From Bacillota bacterium (GTDB taxonomy: Bacteria > Bacillota > Clostridia > Oscillospirales > Ruminococcaceae), in assembly GCA_023396215.1 (NCBI GenBank), contig JAEWWW010000040.1:1-31890 (forward strand): 31,890 nt of DNA, read 5' to 3'. Below are positions 7,576 to 15,488 of this stretch, piece after piece (the stretch's first letter is position 1; each line of letters starts with the position of its first letter). The notes below the pieces were generated by a model. That model searched no databases and was not told the origin of the DNA. It saw only the letters and a list, made by a program, of their open reading frames with translations. The position numbers and the translations under genes are program-made.

Positions 7576-9071
7576 CAGCTTATCACCTGACTTTCGATGA
7601 TAACAGTCTGCCCTTCGCTCAGACCCCCGGTTACCTCCACCCGGCGCCCATCTGAAAAGCCGGTGGTGATTTCCACTTGTGTAATTGCGCCGGCTTCATC
7701 CTTCACCTTAGCGTATTGCTTTCCTCCCTGCGTACTCACCGCACGATTGGAGACATAAAGCACATCCTTCTTCTGCCTGGTGATAAAGATGACGTCACAG
7801 GTCATGCCCTCATAGACCTTTTCCAATTGTTCATCCAGAGCCACCGTCACCGCATAGCTGACGGTGGCGGAGGCAGAACGGGCCGGGGTATAGGAGATGC
7901 CGTCCACCCTGCCCTCAAAGGTTTCGTCAGGGTAAGCCTCAAAGGTAATCTGAGCGGATTGATCCAGCGTGATTGCGGCAATGTCCTCCTGCGCGATGGT
8001 CAGGGTCACATAGGTCTTCCGGCCCGCTACGGTAAGGAGAGAGCTGCTTTTGTTGACGGTATCGCCCGCGGCGCAATCCACCGAGATTACAAGGCCGGGG
8101 GCATCCGCGGTAATGACGCCGTCCTTCACATAGGGCGCCAGCTTGGCCAGTTCCTTCTCGTAGGCGTTCACATCTGCCCGGGCGCTTTGCACACTGGCTT
8201 CCAGCTGCGAAATGGTGGCCTCGTAAACAGCCTGAGCATCCTCACCCGTCGCCACGCTTTTTTCCCGGTCGGCCTCTGCAGCTATCACCGAAAGGTCGTA
8301 CTGCGCTTCAAGCTTGCCCACAGCAGCGGCATAGTTATTAACCGATTTTCTGGCAGAGGTCTGTTTCTCCCCGGCCTCCTTGTAGCTTTTGTTGAGCTCG
8401 GTGTAGGCTTTTTCCAGCGCCGCCAGCTCTTCTTCGGTTGCCGTTCCGGTGGCTTTGGCCGCCTGCCAGTCGGCATAGGCGGCGTCCATCTGCGTTTTCA
8501 GGCTGGATTTCTGCCTCTGCCAATAGTCTTCATCCTCCTGCGCGCTGCTCAGCTTGTCTTCCGCGTCGCTGAGGTTGGAGATGATTTCCGCAATGTCATA
8601 GCTGTACTGCAAATCAGCGGTTTCACTGCTCAGGGTATTGGTTTGCAGGGTATATTTTGCCTGAATGGCGCCGGTTTTCTGGTTTTGAACGGCCTGCTCC
8701 AGCTTGAGCACGGCGCTGTTGTAGCTTGCCTGAATGGTGTTGTACTCATCCTTCAGGCTCTCCTGATCCACCTGCAGCAGCTTATCGCCCGGTTGTATCC
8801 GCTGCCCGGCACGGACATAGACTTCCTTTATCTCGACCGACACGGGGTAGCTAATGACGGTGTTTACCAAAAAGGCGGTCCCCGATTCGGTGGCTCCCAC
8901 CGTTAAATCCCCTCTGGTTACCGTTTCTTCTTTGTAAGCCGCCGCGGTTTCCTGAGGCTGCTCCTGACGAAAGACCAGAAACACACCCGACAGCAACCCA
9001 ACCACCACAAGGATAATAACAAGCAGCACAGCTTTTTTACCTGTGCCCTTTATCCCCTGAATAACGCCCAA
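7575..9071 (-). CDS. MacA/HlyD-type membrane-fusion adaptor
   Basis: A 498-residue adaptor subunit. I choose TTG at 9071 (MGVIQGIKGTGKKAVLLVI...) because AGGGAGGG stands 6 bases upstream. An ATG at 9110 is in frame but adds a short Cys-rich stretch without a good site. One N-terminal helix (about 12-33) is followed by the first lipoyl half, VEIKEVYVRAGQRIQPGDKLLQ, then a long coiled-coil hairpin (about 105-280). The second lipoyl half follows (GLVISVDCAAGDTVNKSSSL), then a beta-barrel domain and a C-terminal domain ending GGLSEGQTVIIESQ. It is first in the exporter operon and would link the permease to the cell wall space. The coiled coil is long, as in YknX/MacA proteins. Confidence 0.92.
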   Translation of the reverse strand: MGVIQGIKGTGKKAVLLVIILVVVGLLSGVFLVFRQEQPQETAAAYKEETVTRGDLTVGATESGTAFLVNTVISYPVSVEIKEVYVRAGQRIQPGDKLLQVDQESLKDEYNTIQASYNSAVLKLEQAVQNQKTGAIQAKYTLQTNTLSSETADLQYSYDIAEIISNLSDAEDKLSSAQEDEDYWQRQKSSLKTQMDAAYADWQAAKATGTATEEELAALEKAYTELNKSYKEAGEKQTSARKSVNNYAAAVGKLEAQYDLSVIAAEADREKSVATGEDAQAVYEATISQLEASVQSARADVNAYEKELAKLAPYVKDGVITADAPGLVISVDCAAGDTVNKSSSLLTVAGRKTYVTLTIAQEDIAAITLDQSAQITFEAYPDETFEGRVDGISYTPARSASATVSYAVTVALDEQLEKVYEGMTCDVIFITRQKKDVLYVSNRAVSTQGGKQYAKVKDEAGAITQVEITTGFSDGRRVEVTGGLSEGQTVIIESQVIS

Positions 9072-9148
9072 TAGAATCCCTCCCTGAATGATGTTACAGC
9101 ATTGGGCCAAAGCGCCGGCAAACAGCCGGCCGCACAGCCAATATCACC

Positions 9149-9182
9149 ATGGTATTCGGGGATTGTGTTAGGAAGGTGGGGA
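9149..9182 (-). promoter_or_regulatory. Probable response-regulator site and promoter of the exporter operon
   Basis: Read on the plus strand, GATTGTGTTAG (9161-9171) and GAAGGTGGGGA (9172-9182) form two adjoining 11-base half-sites. The first matches the site before the regulator gene over ten bases (ATTGTGTTAG). A -10-like TACCAT lies at 9149-9154 on the minus strand, the same distance from the half-site as CATACT at the other promoter. It is about 90 bases before the adaptor start. Confidence 0.55.
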
Positions 9183-9252
9183 AATCGCAAGCAAACTGTA
9201 AAAAGTGAACTGTATCTCTTCGCCGGCTCTGCGAGTTGCCGGCATCCAAAGG

Positions 9253-9280
9253 AAAACAGGCCGCCCTGCAAGGCGGCCTG
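9253..9280 (-). terminator. Terminator of the two-component operon
   Basis: On the minus strand CAGGCCGCC (9280-9272) pairs with GGCGGCCTG (9265-9257), followed by TTTTCC. It lies 40 bases after the kinase stop and separates the regulator unit from the exporter unit. Confidence 0.85.
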
Positions 9281-9319
9281 CTTCTATAAAAGCGCTGTCA
9301 ACCGAAATTGAACCGTTCA

Positions 9320-10900
9320 TCATTCTCCTCCGGCGCTGTCCAGCTCGGTGATGGGCAGGGTAAACCAAAACTCCACGCCGTCCCCGGTATTTTGTACGCC
9401 GTAGTGCTCGCCGTGCATTTCCAGAATACTTCTGACAATCGCAAGCCCCAACCCATAACCCTGTTTGTCCCGCTGACGGGATTCATCCCCCCGGTAGAAG
9501 CTCAAAAACAGGTTCTGTAAATCCTGCTCGGCAATGGGCTTCCCCGTGTTGAATACACTGATGCGGCACCGCTCCCCCTGCCGCAGGGCAGAAACCCGAA
9601 TGTGAGCGCCTGCCTGCGCGTACTTCACGGCATTTTCAAACAGGTTGGTGACCACCTCGCCAATCTGCTGGTAATCGGCATCGACGATGATGCTGTCATC
9701 CAGTGCCAGCGAAACCGAAATGCTTCGCTGCCGGGTCAGCAATTTATACTTTTGGGCTACATCCTGAATAATTTCACTGACGGAAAATACGGTGCGCTCC
9801 AGTTGAATCATGCCGCTTTCCAACTGGGTAAGCCCCAAAAGCTGGCGCAGCATATTGGACATCTTCTCCCCCTCCTCCAAAATAATGCGGCAGTATTCCT
9901 GCGAAGCCGCCTCGTCCTCAGCGCCGAAATCCCGCAGGGCTTCCGCATAGCTGGTGATGAGGGTGAGAGGGGTCTTGAAATCATGGGAAACATTTGCGAT
10001 AAATTGCCTGCGCATCCGGTCGGTTTGCTCCTGACGCAGAATATCGTCCTGCAGCATAAGGTTGGCTTTCATCAGCGCGTTGATGTTGGCTTGAAGCTCC
10101 TCCGACATGTGGTTGATGCTCTGGGCCAGCAGGCCGATTTCATCGGTGGAGGATGCCTGGCAAGCTCCACTGAAATCCAAACGGGCAATCTGCTCCGCTG
10201 CGACCTGTATCTGCTGAATCGGCCTTGTAATGCGGCTGACCACCATATAAATTACAACCGCACCCAGCAGCAGCGCCGCCGCAGAAAGATAGGCCGTATA
10301 CTGCACCGCTAAATTGGCAATTTCACCGATGTACCTTCTGGGGGTTTCAAGCAGAAGGTAGGTGTTGCCTTCCACATGGGAGAAAAGGCGTAAAAAGGCC
10401 AAATCCCTGGCGGGGTTATCCTCCATTACATAGTCCTTGCCGGTTTGGGCAATGCTTTGCAGCACCTGCGCGGATGGCAGACTGGTTTCGGTGTGAAGCT
10501 GCTCCTGCCCGGCGAATTTCATCAGTGGATGCTCCCGCTGAAAGCCGGAGGGGATTTCGACGGGCTTTTCCCGGTCGTTGAGGAGCATCCGCCTGCGGGT
10601 ATAGTATTCATAGGTGATACCCGCGTCAGGGTCGTAGTCAAAAATGGTAATCAAAATGTTGCGGTTTTCCAGCTCAGTCAGGGCACTGCTCAACACCTGC
10701 TCCCCCTGTGAATAAGCGTCCTTCAGGCGCTGGGCCCCCCGGGAAATTTCGTTCAGCTTATTGGCGCGGTAGAAGCCCTCGAAAAAGGCGGACCCCGCAA
10801 AAAGCAGCACCGCTAAATTCAATATGAGCACCAACAGAATAACCAGAAACAGCTTGTGCTTGACGCCAAGCTTAAGTACCCCATTCAAATTTATAGCCAA
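9320..10900 (-). CDS. Sensor histidine kinase (HAMP/HisKA/HATPase)
   Basis: A 526-residue membrane kinase. There is one helix at about 15-37, an extracytoplasmic sensor of about 150 residues, a second helix at about 190-212, HAMP, then HisKA with the phosphorylated His306 in NVSHDFKTPLTL. HATPase_c follows with N-box NLFENAVKYA, FNTGKPI in the G1 region, and G2 GYGLGLAIV. The start is TTG: 10900 overlaps the regulator gene by 29 bases, while TTG 10888 is a good alternative 12 bases after AGAAAGG. The sensor domain matches nothing I recognise. It is co-transcribed with the OmpR-type regulator just upstream and probably governs the neighbouring exporter, as do kinases for antimicrobial-peptide exporters in Firmicutes. 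Confidence 0.93.
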   Translation of the reverse strand: MAINLNGVLKLGVKHKLFLVILLVLILNLAVLLFAGSAFFEGFYRANKLNEISRGAQRLKDAYSQGEQVLSSALTELENRNILITIFDYDPDAGITYEYYTRRRMLLNDREKPVEIPSGFQREHPLMKFAGQEQLHTETSLPSAQVLQSIAQTGKDYVMEDNPARDLAFLRLFSHVEGNTYLLLETPRRYIGEIANLAVQYTAYLSAAALLLGAVVIYMVVSRITRPIQQIQVAAEQIARLDFSGACQASSTDEIGLLAQSINHMSEELQANINALMKANLMLQDDILRQEQTDRMRRQFIANVSHDFKTPLTLITSYAEALRDFGAEDEAASQEYCRIILEEGEKMSNMLRQLLGLTQLESGMIQLERTVFSVSEIIQDVAQKYKLLTRQRSISVSLALDDSIIVDADYQQIGEVVTNLFENAVKYAQAGAHIRVSALRQGERCRISVFNTGKPIAEQDLQNLFLSFYRGDESRQRDKQGYGLGLAIVRSILEMHGEHYGVQNTGDGVEFWFTLPITELDSAGGE

Positions 10901-11546
10901 CCTTTCTCATTGTTACAATTGCATCGCCGTATCCCTTCAGCTTTGCCCGCAGGCACTTGATGTGGGTATCCACTGTCCGGTCGTCCCCCGCATAGTCCAG
11001 CTCCCAGATGGTGGAGATGATTTGAGCACGGGAAAGCACGATGTTCCTGTTTTTCATCAGATAATACAGCAGGTCAAACTCCTTAGGGGTAAGCATCACG
11101 GTCTGATTGTCCACAGTCACCCGGCGCTCCCGGTAAAAAATCTTCAAACCCTCCACCGTCAAATTGCTTAAATCATTGGCACTGGTGCGCTTAAGCAGGT
11201 TTTTAATACGGGTGACCAGGATGGCGGGACTAAAGGGTTTGGAAATAAATTCATCCGCACCACAGGAAAACCCGGTGATTTCGTCCCGTTCGGCGCCTCT
11301 GGCAGTAAGGATGAGCACCGGCACATGGGATTTCGCACGAATCTCCCGGCAGACCTCGAAGCCGTCTTTTTCCGGCATCATCACATCCAGCACCACCAAC
11401 ACAATGTCATCATGGGTTTGGAACTGCTCCAAAGCCTGTCTGCCATCCGCCGCTTCTACCACCTTAAAGCCTTCCCGCACCAGATAACTGGCAACCAGCC
11501 TGCGGATATTTGTTTCGTCCTCTGCAATGAGAATTTTGTTGTTCAT
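10872..11546 (-). CDS. OmpR/PhoB-family response regulator
   Basis: A 224-residue DNA-binding regulator. The receiver domain has the acidic pair in AEDE, phosphoacceptor Asp54 in VVLDVMMPEKDG, Thr in ILTARG, and Lys in FISKPFSP. The C-terminal winged helix follows, with LTPKEFDLLYYLMKN and the recognition-helix region DDRTVDTHIKCLRAKL. The start at 11546 (MNNKILIAEDE) is preferred over 11558, since GGAGG stands 5 bases before it. Its stop overlaps the kinase start. A perfect tandem 11-base direct repeat 46 bases upstream, shared in part with the exporter promoter, is the likely binding site and suggests autoregulation. Confidence 0.95.
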   Translation of the reverse strand: MNNKILIAEDETNIRRLVASYLVREGFKVVEAADGRQALEQFQTHDDIVLVVLDVMMPEKDGFEVCREIRAKSHVPVLILTARGAERDEITGFSCGADEFISKPFSPAILVTRIKNLLKRTSANDLSNLTVEGLKIFYRERRVTVDNQTVMLTPKEFDLLYYLMKNRNIVLSRAQIISTIWELDYAGDDRTVDTHIKCLRAKLKGYGDAIVTMRKVGYKFEWGT

Positions 11547-11579
11547 TGCGGCCTCCATCTCCCGTATATTGACCTTTTT

Positions 11580-11613
11580 AGTATGGAAGAAAATTGTGTT
11601 AGAATTGTGAAGG
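11580..11613 (-). promoter_or_regulatory. Tandem direct-repeat operator and promoter of the two-component operon
   Basis: On the plus strand AATTGTGTTAG (11592-11602) is followed directly by AATTGTGAAGG (11603-11613): two half-sites with an 11-base (one helical turn) period, the usual form of an OmpR-family site. A -10-like CATACT (minus, 11585-11580) lies 7 bases beyond. The expected -35 falls inside the repeat and is weak, as in activated promoters. Confidence 0.6.
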
Positions 11614-11887
11614 TTTGGTGGCTAAGTTGGAACAGTTCTCCACTGTATTAAATCTGTTCTCACAAAAATGTCTGCAACAGAATCGGTAAAGCCTTTTGAT
11701 TGTGCAAAGCAGCCCAACGTTTTCTTCATCAAAGAAAGCAGCAAAGAAATGGTAATGGTACTTCAAAAATCTTTATGTGCTGTCGAAATACTATTTTGAA
11801 GTGCCGGGCCGCAGCCGAGCCACACTGTGCAGCGGAGAAAATGCAGCCGTATAGTAGGCGCAGGAAAAACAGAAGGGGGTACGCAGC
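11614..11887. other. Intergenic region between divergent genes with an inverted repeat
   Basis: No gene is seen here. GGTACTTCAAAA (11757-11768) pairs with TTTTGAAGTGCC (11794-11805) with one G-U, around a 25-base spacer. It may be a regulator site or hairpin for the flavoprotein gene that follows. No convincing -35/-10 pair was found for that gene. Confidence 0.45.
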
Positions 11888-12307
11888 ATGCTGAAAGACC
11901 CTGAAAAGACAATTGGCAACCTGATTGACAAAGCCCCGTTGACGCAGATTTGCTACGTGGACGGCGAGGGCTTCCCCATTACAAAGGCCATGCTTAAGCC
12001 GCGGGAGCGGGAGGGTATTCAGGTATTCTGGTTTTCGACCAATACCTCTTCCAATAAGGTAAAATGTTTTAAGCAGAACCCCAAGGCGAGTATTTACTTT
12101 GTTGACAGACGGTTTTTCCGAGGCGTCAGCCTGACGGGCACGGTTGAAGTATTGGAAACCGCGCAGGCAAAGGAGCGTATCTGGCAAAAGGGCGACAGCC
12201 TGTATTATCACAAGGGAGTAACCGACCTCGATTATTGCGTGCTGAAATTCACGGCGACAAGAGGCCGTTATTACAGCAATCTTAAGTCTGAAGATTTTGA
12301 TATTTGA
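11888..12307 (+). CDS. Pyridoxamine 5'-phosphate oxidase-fold flavoprotein
   Basis: This 139-residue protein has the split-barrel fold of the PNPOx/general stress protein 26 group, which binds FMN or F420 as a dimer. Visible marks are the opening helix EKTIGNLIDKA, strands LTQICYVDGEGFPITKAM, FWFSTNTSSNKVKCFKQNPKASIYFV, and the closing strand RGVSLTGTVEVLE. The C-terminal part ends in LKFTATRGRYYSNL. The start ATG follows AAGGGGG by 9 bases. It is a single gene, followed by a terminator. The reaction is unknown; reduction of small molecules or redox protection is typical of the group. Confidence 0.82.
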   Translation: MLKDPEKTIGNLIDKAPLTQICYVDGEGFPITKAMLKPREREGIQVFWFSTNTSSNKVKCFKQNPKASIYFVDRRFFRGVSLTGTVEVLETAQAKERIWQKGDSLYYHKGVTDLDYCVLKFTATRGRYYSNLKSEDFDI

Positions 12308-12396
12308 AGCGCGGGATATCTGTACCGTGTGGGGTGCCGGTATCAAGTCAGGCTCATAATTGGTATGATAGTATAATAAATCTAAAACATCAAAAT

Positions 12397-12442
12397 AAAG
12401 CCCCCTAAGAGCAGCGTTCCTGCCGTTCTTTGAGGGCTTTTT
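12397..12442 (+). terminator. Terminator after the flavoprotein gene
   Basis: AAAGCCCCCTAAGA (12397-12410) pairs imperfectly with TCTTTGAGGGCTTT (12427-12440), then TTTTT. It is about 90 bases after the stop. Confidence 0.75.
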
Positions 12443-12482
12443 CCACTATTATATTACCACAAATCGGCGAAAATTTCAAGAC

Positions 12483-12511
12483 TTGTAAGTCCGGCCGGCT
12501 GCGCGTATACT
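12483..12511 (+). promoter_or_regulatory. Sigma-A promoter for the DUF gene pair
   Basis: TTGTAA (12483-12488), a 17-base spacer, TATACT (12506-12511). Transcription would start near 12518, only about 14 bases before the start codon, leaving a very short leader that just holds AGGAGGG. Confidence 0.68.
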
Positions 12512-12531
12512 GCAATCGTAGGAGGGATGGC

Positions 12532-13002
12532 ATGGATAATAATTTTTCGCTTGCGTTTGTCAAAATGCAGATGCTGGCGGCAGCTGAGGAGCTCCGGGCA
12601 TCCAACGAGCTGACCGCGCGCTATGGCCTCACCCTGTCGGAGGAGCAGATACAACGTTTTGTGCAGCACAGGTTTGAAGCCCTGCGGGATACCGACCGCA
12701 TTGAGTTTGGAGAAGGCGTCTTAAAAAAGCTGATATACGCTTTCTGTGACTCGCCTTACCTCACCCAGGAAAATTACGAGGAAACACTCCTCGAGCTGCA
12801 GGACATCTTCTATTATTTCAAGAACGAGTCCTTCGACCGTATATCAGACGATGAACTGATTGAGTTTATAAAGACTGTGTTTGACGGCAGGGCGCAGGGC
12901 TCGCTTGACTATCTTTCCGGCACCTCGCTGGAGGAGCTTGGCCGGTATGCCCGCGAAAGCTGGAGCCCCCGGGATGGCGACGCCTCCGGCGACCTGTTTT
13001 GA
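12532..13002 (+). CDS. Unknown protein, DUF6323-like
   Basis: A 156-residue soluble protein with no signal peptide or membrane helix. The ATG at 12532 follows AGGAGGG by 6 bases; the longer open frame back to 12430 runs through the terminator and promoter and is not coding. It is almost all helical and acidic (LSEEQIQRFVQHRFEALRDTDRIEFGEGVLKKL, then YLTQENYEETLLELQDIFYYFKNES and SDDELIEFIKTVFDG). I associate this pattern with the DUF6323 family of Clostridia, which commonly stands next to a DUF6179 gene, as here. Function is unknown. The end, ARESWSPRDGDASGDLF, lies 9 bases before the next ATG. Confidence 0.72.
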   Translation: MDNNFSLAFVKMQMLAAAEELRASNELTARYGLTLSEEQIQRFVQHRFEALRDTDRIEFGEGVLKKLIYAFCDSPYLTQENYEETLLELQDIFYYFKNESFDRISDDELIEFIKTVFDGRAQGSLDYLSGTSLEELGRYARESWSPRDGDASGDLF

Positions 13003-13011
13003 GGTGCCCGC

Positions 13012-13929
13012 ATGGAAAATGATTTGGAACGCTTTTTGCCGGCAGGCGGCTTCTCCCTGCCCGGAACCCTGTCGGATGAGGAGCAAGCCGCCTTGCAGGC
13101 CCGGCTCTGGAGGCTTTTGACCAAGCGGACAGAGCGGTATGCCGCAGGCGACAGCACATCTATGCCGATGGAAACGGCGCAGGAGCTGCTGCTCTCCATC
13201 TGCTTTACGCTGGAGGCCCACCTGAAAGCCACCGGCGCAACCCAAAAGCTGCTGGTAACAGAGGATTTAAACGCTCTTTTTGAAGGCGGGCTTAAAGCAA
13301 TTGAAGCGCAAACCGTCAAAAGCAAGCGCCTCTGGCAGGCTGCCTGCCTCAGCGCGCCGGAGCTTGAAAATACCGCCTACCAGGATACGCTGCGAAGCAT
13401 CGGCGGGTTTTGGCGGCGGTACGACTACTATTTTTTTGCCCATCAAATCCCCTGCGATATCGACTACCCCCTCTGCCAGCCGGTGCCCGAAAGCTGCGGC
13501 GGCGCGGAGTATCTCAGCGAATATCTGCGCCGCATCCTCATAGAAAACGGCATCCTGCGCCTGTTTGAGCGTGAGCTGGTGGTGCGCCTGCTGCAGCTCT
13601 GCTACCCCGACTACAAGGGGATGTTAATCAACCTCTGCGAGCCGGTCATCATCAATGCGGTGGGGCTTGCCCTCATCGGTGGCGCGCCGCTTTCTCTGCA
13701 AATATCCGCCGCCGACTGTGCAAGGCTGGCCGGGCTGTTTGGGTCGCTGACCAAGGCAAAAACATACGCGGCGCTCACTGACGCGGCCCGGCACTTTTGC
13801 CGCGCGGCGAATATTACCGACCCCTTTGCGCGGGAATATGTCACACGCACTGTGACCGACGCCTACCCCCTCATCGCCGCGGCGCTGCCTGCGGGCAACC
13901 TGTCCCGGGTTTTTCTTTCACTCGATTGA
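13012..13929 (+). CDS. Unknown protein, DUF6179-like
   Basis: A 305-residue soluble, mainly helical protein. The most distinctive stretch is RYDYYFFAHQIPCDIDYPLC followed by QPVPESCGG and SEYLRRILIENGILRLFER, which I associate with DUF6179 proteins of Clostridia. A C-terminal part (YPDYKGMLINLCEPVIINAVGLALIGG onward) is also typical as I recall it. It starts 9 bases after the preceding DUF6323-like gene with GAGG before the ATG, and both share one promoter, so they probably act together. At 305 residues it may be shorter than many relatives (about 400), mainly at the N terminus. No catalytic motif is evident. Confidence 0.72.
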   Translation: MENDLERFLPAGGFSLPGTLSDEEQAALQARLWRLLTKRTERYAAGDSTSMPMETAQELLLSICFTLEAHLKATGATQKLLVTEDLNALFEGGLKAIEAQTVKSKRLWQAACLSAPELENTAYQDTLRSIGGFWRRYDYYFFAHQIPCDIDYPLCQPVPESCGGAEYLSEYLRRILIENGILRLFERELVVRLLQLCYPDYKGMLINLCEPVIINAVGLALIGGAPLSLQISAADCARLAGLFGSLTKAKTYAALTDAARHFCRAANITDPFAREYVTRTVTDAYPLIAAALPAGNLSRVFLSLD

Positions 13930-14044
13930 CAATGGCCGACGTGGAAACACCACCCGCTCCAAGAAAAGCTACACAATTTCATGTATACTGCCTCCGGTAA
14001 AGCTACGCCTGTTGTGCGCCGCACTGCCGGGCTTTGCCCACACC

Positions 14045-14078
14045 AAAAATTCCACCCATCAGCGGGTGGAATTTTTTT
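14045..14078 (+). terminator. Strong terminator after the DUF pair
   Basis: AAAATTCCACCC pairs with GGGTGGAATTTT around ATCAGC, and the T tract continues (TTTTTTT). The A-rich left arm makes it bidirectional. Confidence 0.88.
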
Positions 14079-14135
14079 AGGTTCAGAAAACACGATATTA
14101 ATCCGAAAAAATTGGTATTTTCTTGATTTCACTTT

Positions 14136-14144
14136 TGATATGAT
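14136..14144 (+). promoter_or_regulatory. Extended -10 promoter of the binding-protein transporter operon
   Basis: TGATATGAT: TG, one base, then TATGAT (14139-14144), 43 bases before the GTG start. No good -35 lies 16-18 bases upstream, which fits a promoter needing an activator such as the AraC-type regulator encoded downstream. Confidence 0.5.
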
Positions 14145-14187
14145 GAAGTTGCTACCAAAGGAATAAATATGACGGAGGTAATGATTC

Positions 14188-15324
14188 GTGAAAAAACTGT
14201 TAGCATTTTTGTTGGCATCTGTTATGGTTTTCAGCCTGACCGCCTGTGGCGGCAGCTCCGGCCCGTCCGCTCCGGCCCCCGCGCCCGAACCCCCGCCCGC
14301 CGGCAGCCAGGCTCCTGTTGATGAAATGGCGGCGCTGATTGAGGCGGCCAAGGCCGAAGGCGAGCTGACCGTTTACGGCTCCTGCGAAGAGGAGCATCTG
14401 GCCGCGGTCTGCCAAAACTTTGAGAAGCTTTACGGCATCAAGGTGAAGTACCAAAGGCTTTCCACCTCTGAGGTTTACACCAAAATCGCCGAGGAAAAGG
14501 GCAAGCCCTCTGCCGACGTATGGTTTGGCGGCACCACCGACCCCTACAACGAGGCGGTTGCCGACGGCCTGCTGATGCAGTATGACGCCATCAATGCCAA
14601 AAACCTGATTGGCGACCAGTACAAGGACCCCACCAACTGCTGGTACGGCATTTATAAGGGCATCTTGGGCTTCATGGTCAACACCGAGGAACTCAAACGC
14701 CTGAACCTGGAAGCCCCCAAAACCTGGGACGACCTGACCAAGCCCGAATACAAAAACCTGATTATGCTCTCTAACCCCAACACCGCAGGCACCGCCAAGC
14801 TGATTATCAACACCATGGTGCAGATGAAGGGCCATGACGCTGCTATGGAATACTTCAAAAAGCTGGACCAGAACGTTTCGCAGTACACCAAATCCGGCTC
14901 CGGCCCCTCCAAGATGGTTGGCCCCGGCGAATGTGTCATCGGCGTCGGCTTCCTCCATGACGGCATCTATCAGATTTTGCAGGGCTACGACAACATCGAG
15001 CTGATTGTCCCGGGCGACGGCACCTCTTTTGAGGTTGGCGCCACCGCCATCTTCAACGGAGCGGTGCATCCCAACGCCGCCAAGCTGTGGGTTGAGTACG
15101 CGCTTTCTCCCGACGGCGTCGACCTGGCCAAGGACAACGGCGCTTACCAGTTCCTCGTGCTGAAAAACGCCACCCAGCCCCCCGAAGCCACCCAGTTCGG
15201 GCTGGATATGAACAACACCATCGATTACGATTTTGAAGACGCTAAGAACAACATCAAGCAGTATGTTGAAGATTTCTTCGCCGCTGTTGGCGGTTCCAGC
15301 GACAGCCGCTTCAAAACCGAATAG
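14188..15324 (+). CDS. AfuA/FbpA-family ABC transporter substrate-binding lipoprotein
   Basis: A 378-residue binding lipoprotein starting at GTG 14188, with GGAGG 9 bases upstream. The signal peptide ends in LTACGG, followed by a Ser/Pro/Ala linker. The mature part reads LTVYGSCEEEHLAAV, then PSADVWFGGTTDPYNEAVADGLL, typical of the FbpA/AfuA group. The conserved SGSGPSKMVGPGE and GVGFLHDG follow. Members are often named ferric-iron binding, but AfuA of Actinobacillus binds hexose phosphates. The tyrosine pair that binds iron in true FbpA proteins is not evident, and a His-Asp pair (FLHD) is present. It heads a binding protein-permease-ATPase operon, with a hairpin separating it from the permease. 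Confidence 0.9.
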   Translation: MKKLLAFLLASVMVFSLTACGGSSGPSAPAPAPEPPPAGSQAPVDEMAALIEAAKAEGELTVYGSCEEEHLAAVCQNFEKLYGIKVKYQRLSTSEVYTKIAEEKGKPSADVWFGGTTDPYNEAVADGLLMQYDAINAKNLIGDQYKDPTNCWYGIYKGILGFMVNTEELKRLNLEAPKTWDDLTKPEYKNLIMLSNPNTAGTAKLIINTMVQMKGHDAAMEYFKKLDQNVSQYTKSGSGPSKMVGPGECVIGVGFLHDGIYQILQGYDNIELIVPGDGTSFEVGATAIFNGAVHPNAAKLWVEYALSPDGVDLAKDNGAYQFLVLKNATQPPEATQFGLDMNNTIDYDFEDAKNNIKQYVEDFFAAVGGSSDSRFKTE

Positions 15325-15370
15325 GCAAACCGTGCACCGTGCACATGAAAACGACCTGAATGATTGAGGG

Positions 15371-15408
15371 GGTGCTGCGAAATGCGCGAAAGCTCGTTTC
15401 GCAGCGCC
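15371..15408 (+). terminator. Intercistronic hairpin after the binding-protein gene
   Basis: GGTGCTGCGAAA (15371-15382) pairs with TTTCGCAGCGCC (15397-15408) with one G-U, followed by TTCTATTT. The tail is weak, so it is probably a partial terminator or mRNA stabiliser that keeps binding-protein levels above the permease. Confidence 0.65.
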
Positions 15409-15488
15409 TTCTATTTCTGAAACAGGTTTGGGAGCAAAGAAAAATCCCAGATATTCAGACGTTCTATAAGGGAAAGGGGGCTTTCTTG

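Noticed and set aside
7677..8906. A 409-codon plus-strand frame opposite the adaptor gene
   Set aside because: It mirrors a well-supported adaptor coding sequence and has no recognisable domain or start signal.
12372..12442. TATAAT at 12372-12377 just before the terminator, as a promoter for a tiny RNA
   Set aside because: No -35 hexamer is found 16-18 bases upstream, and the hairpin is explained as the terminator of the preceding gene.
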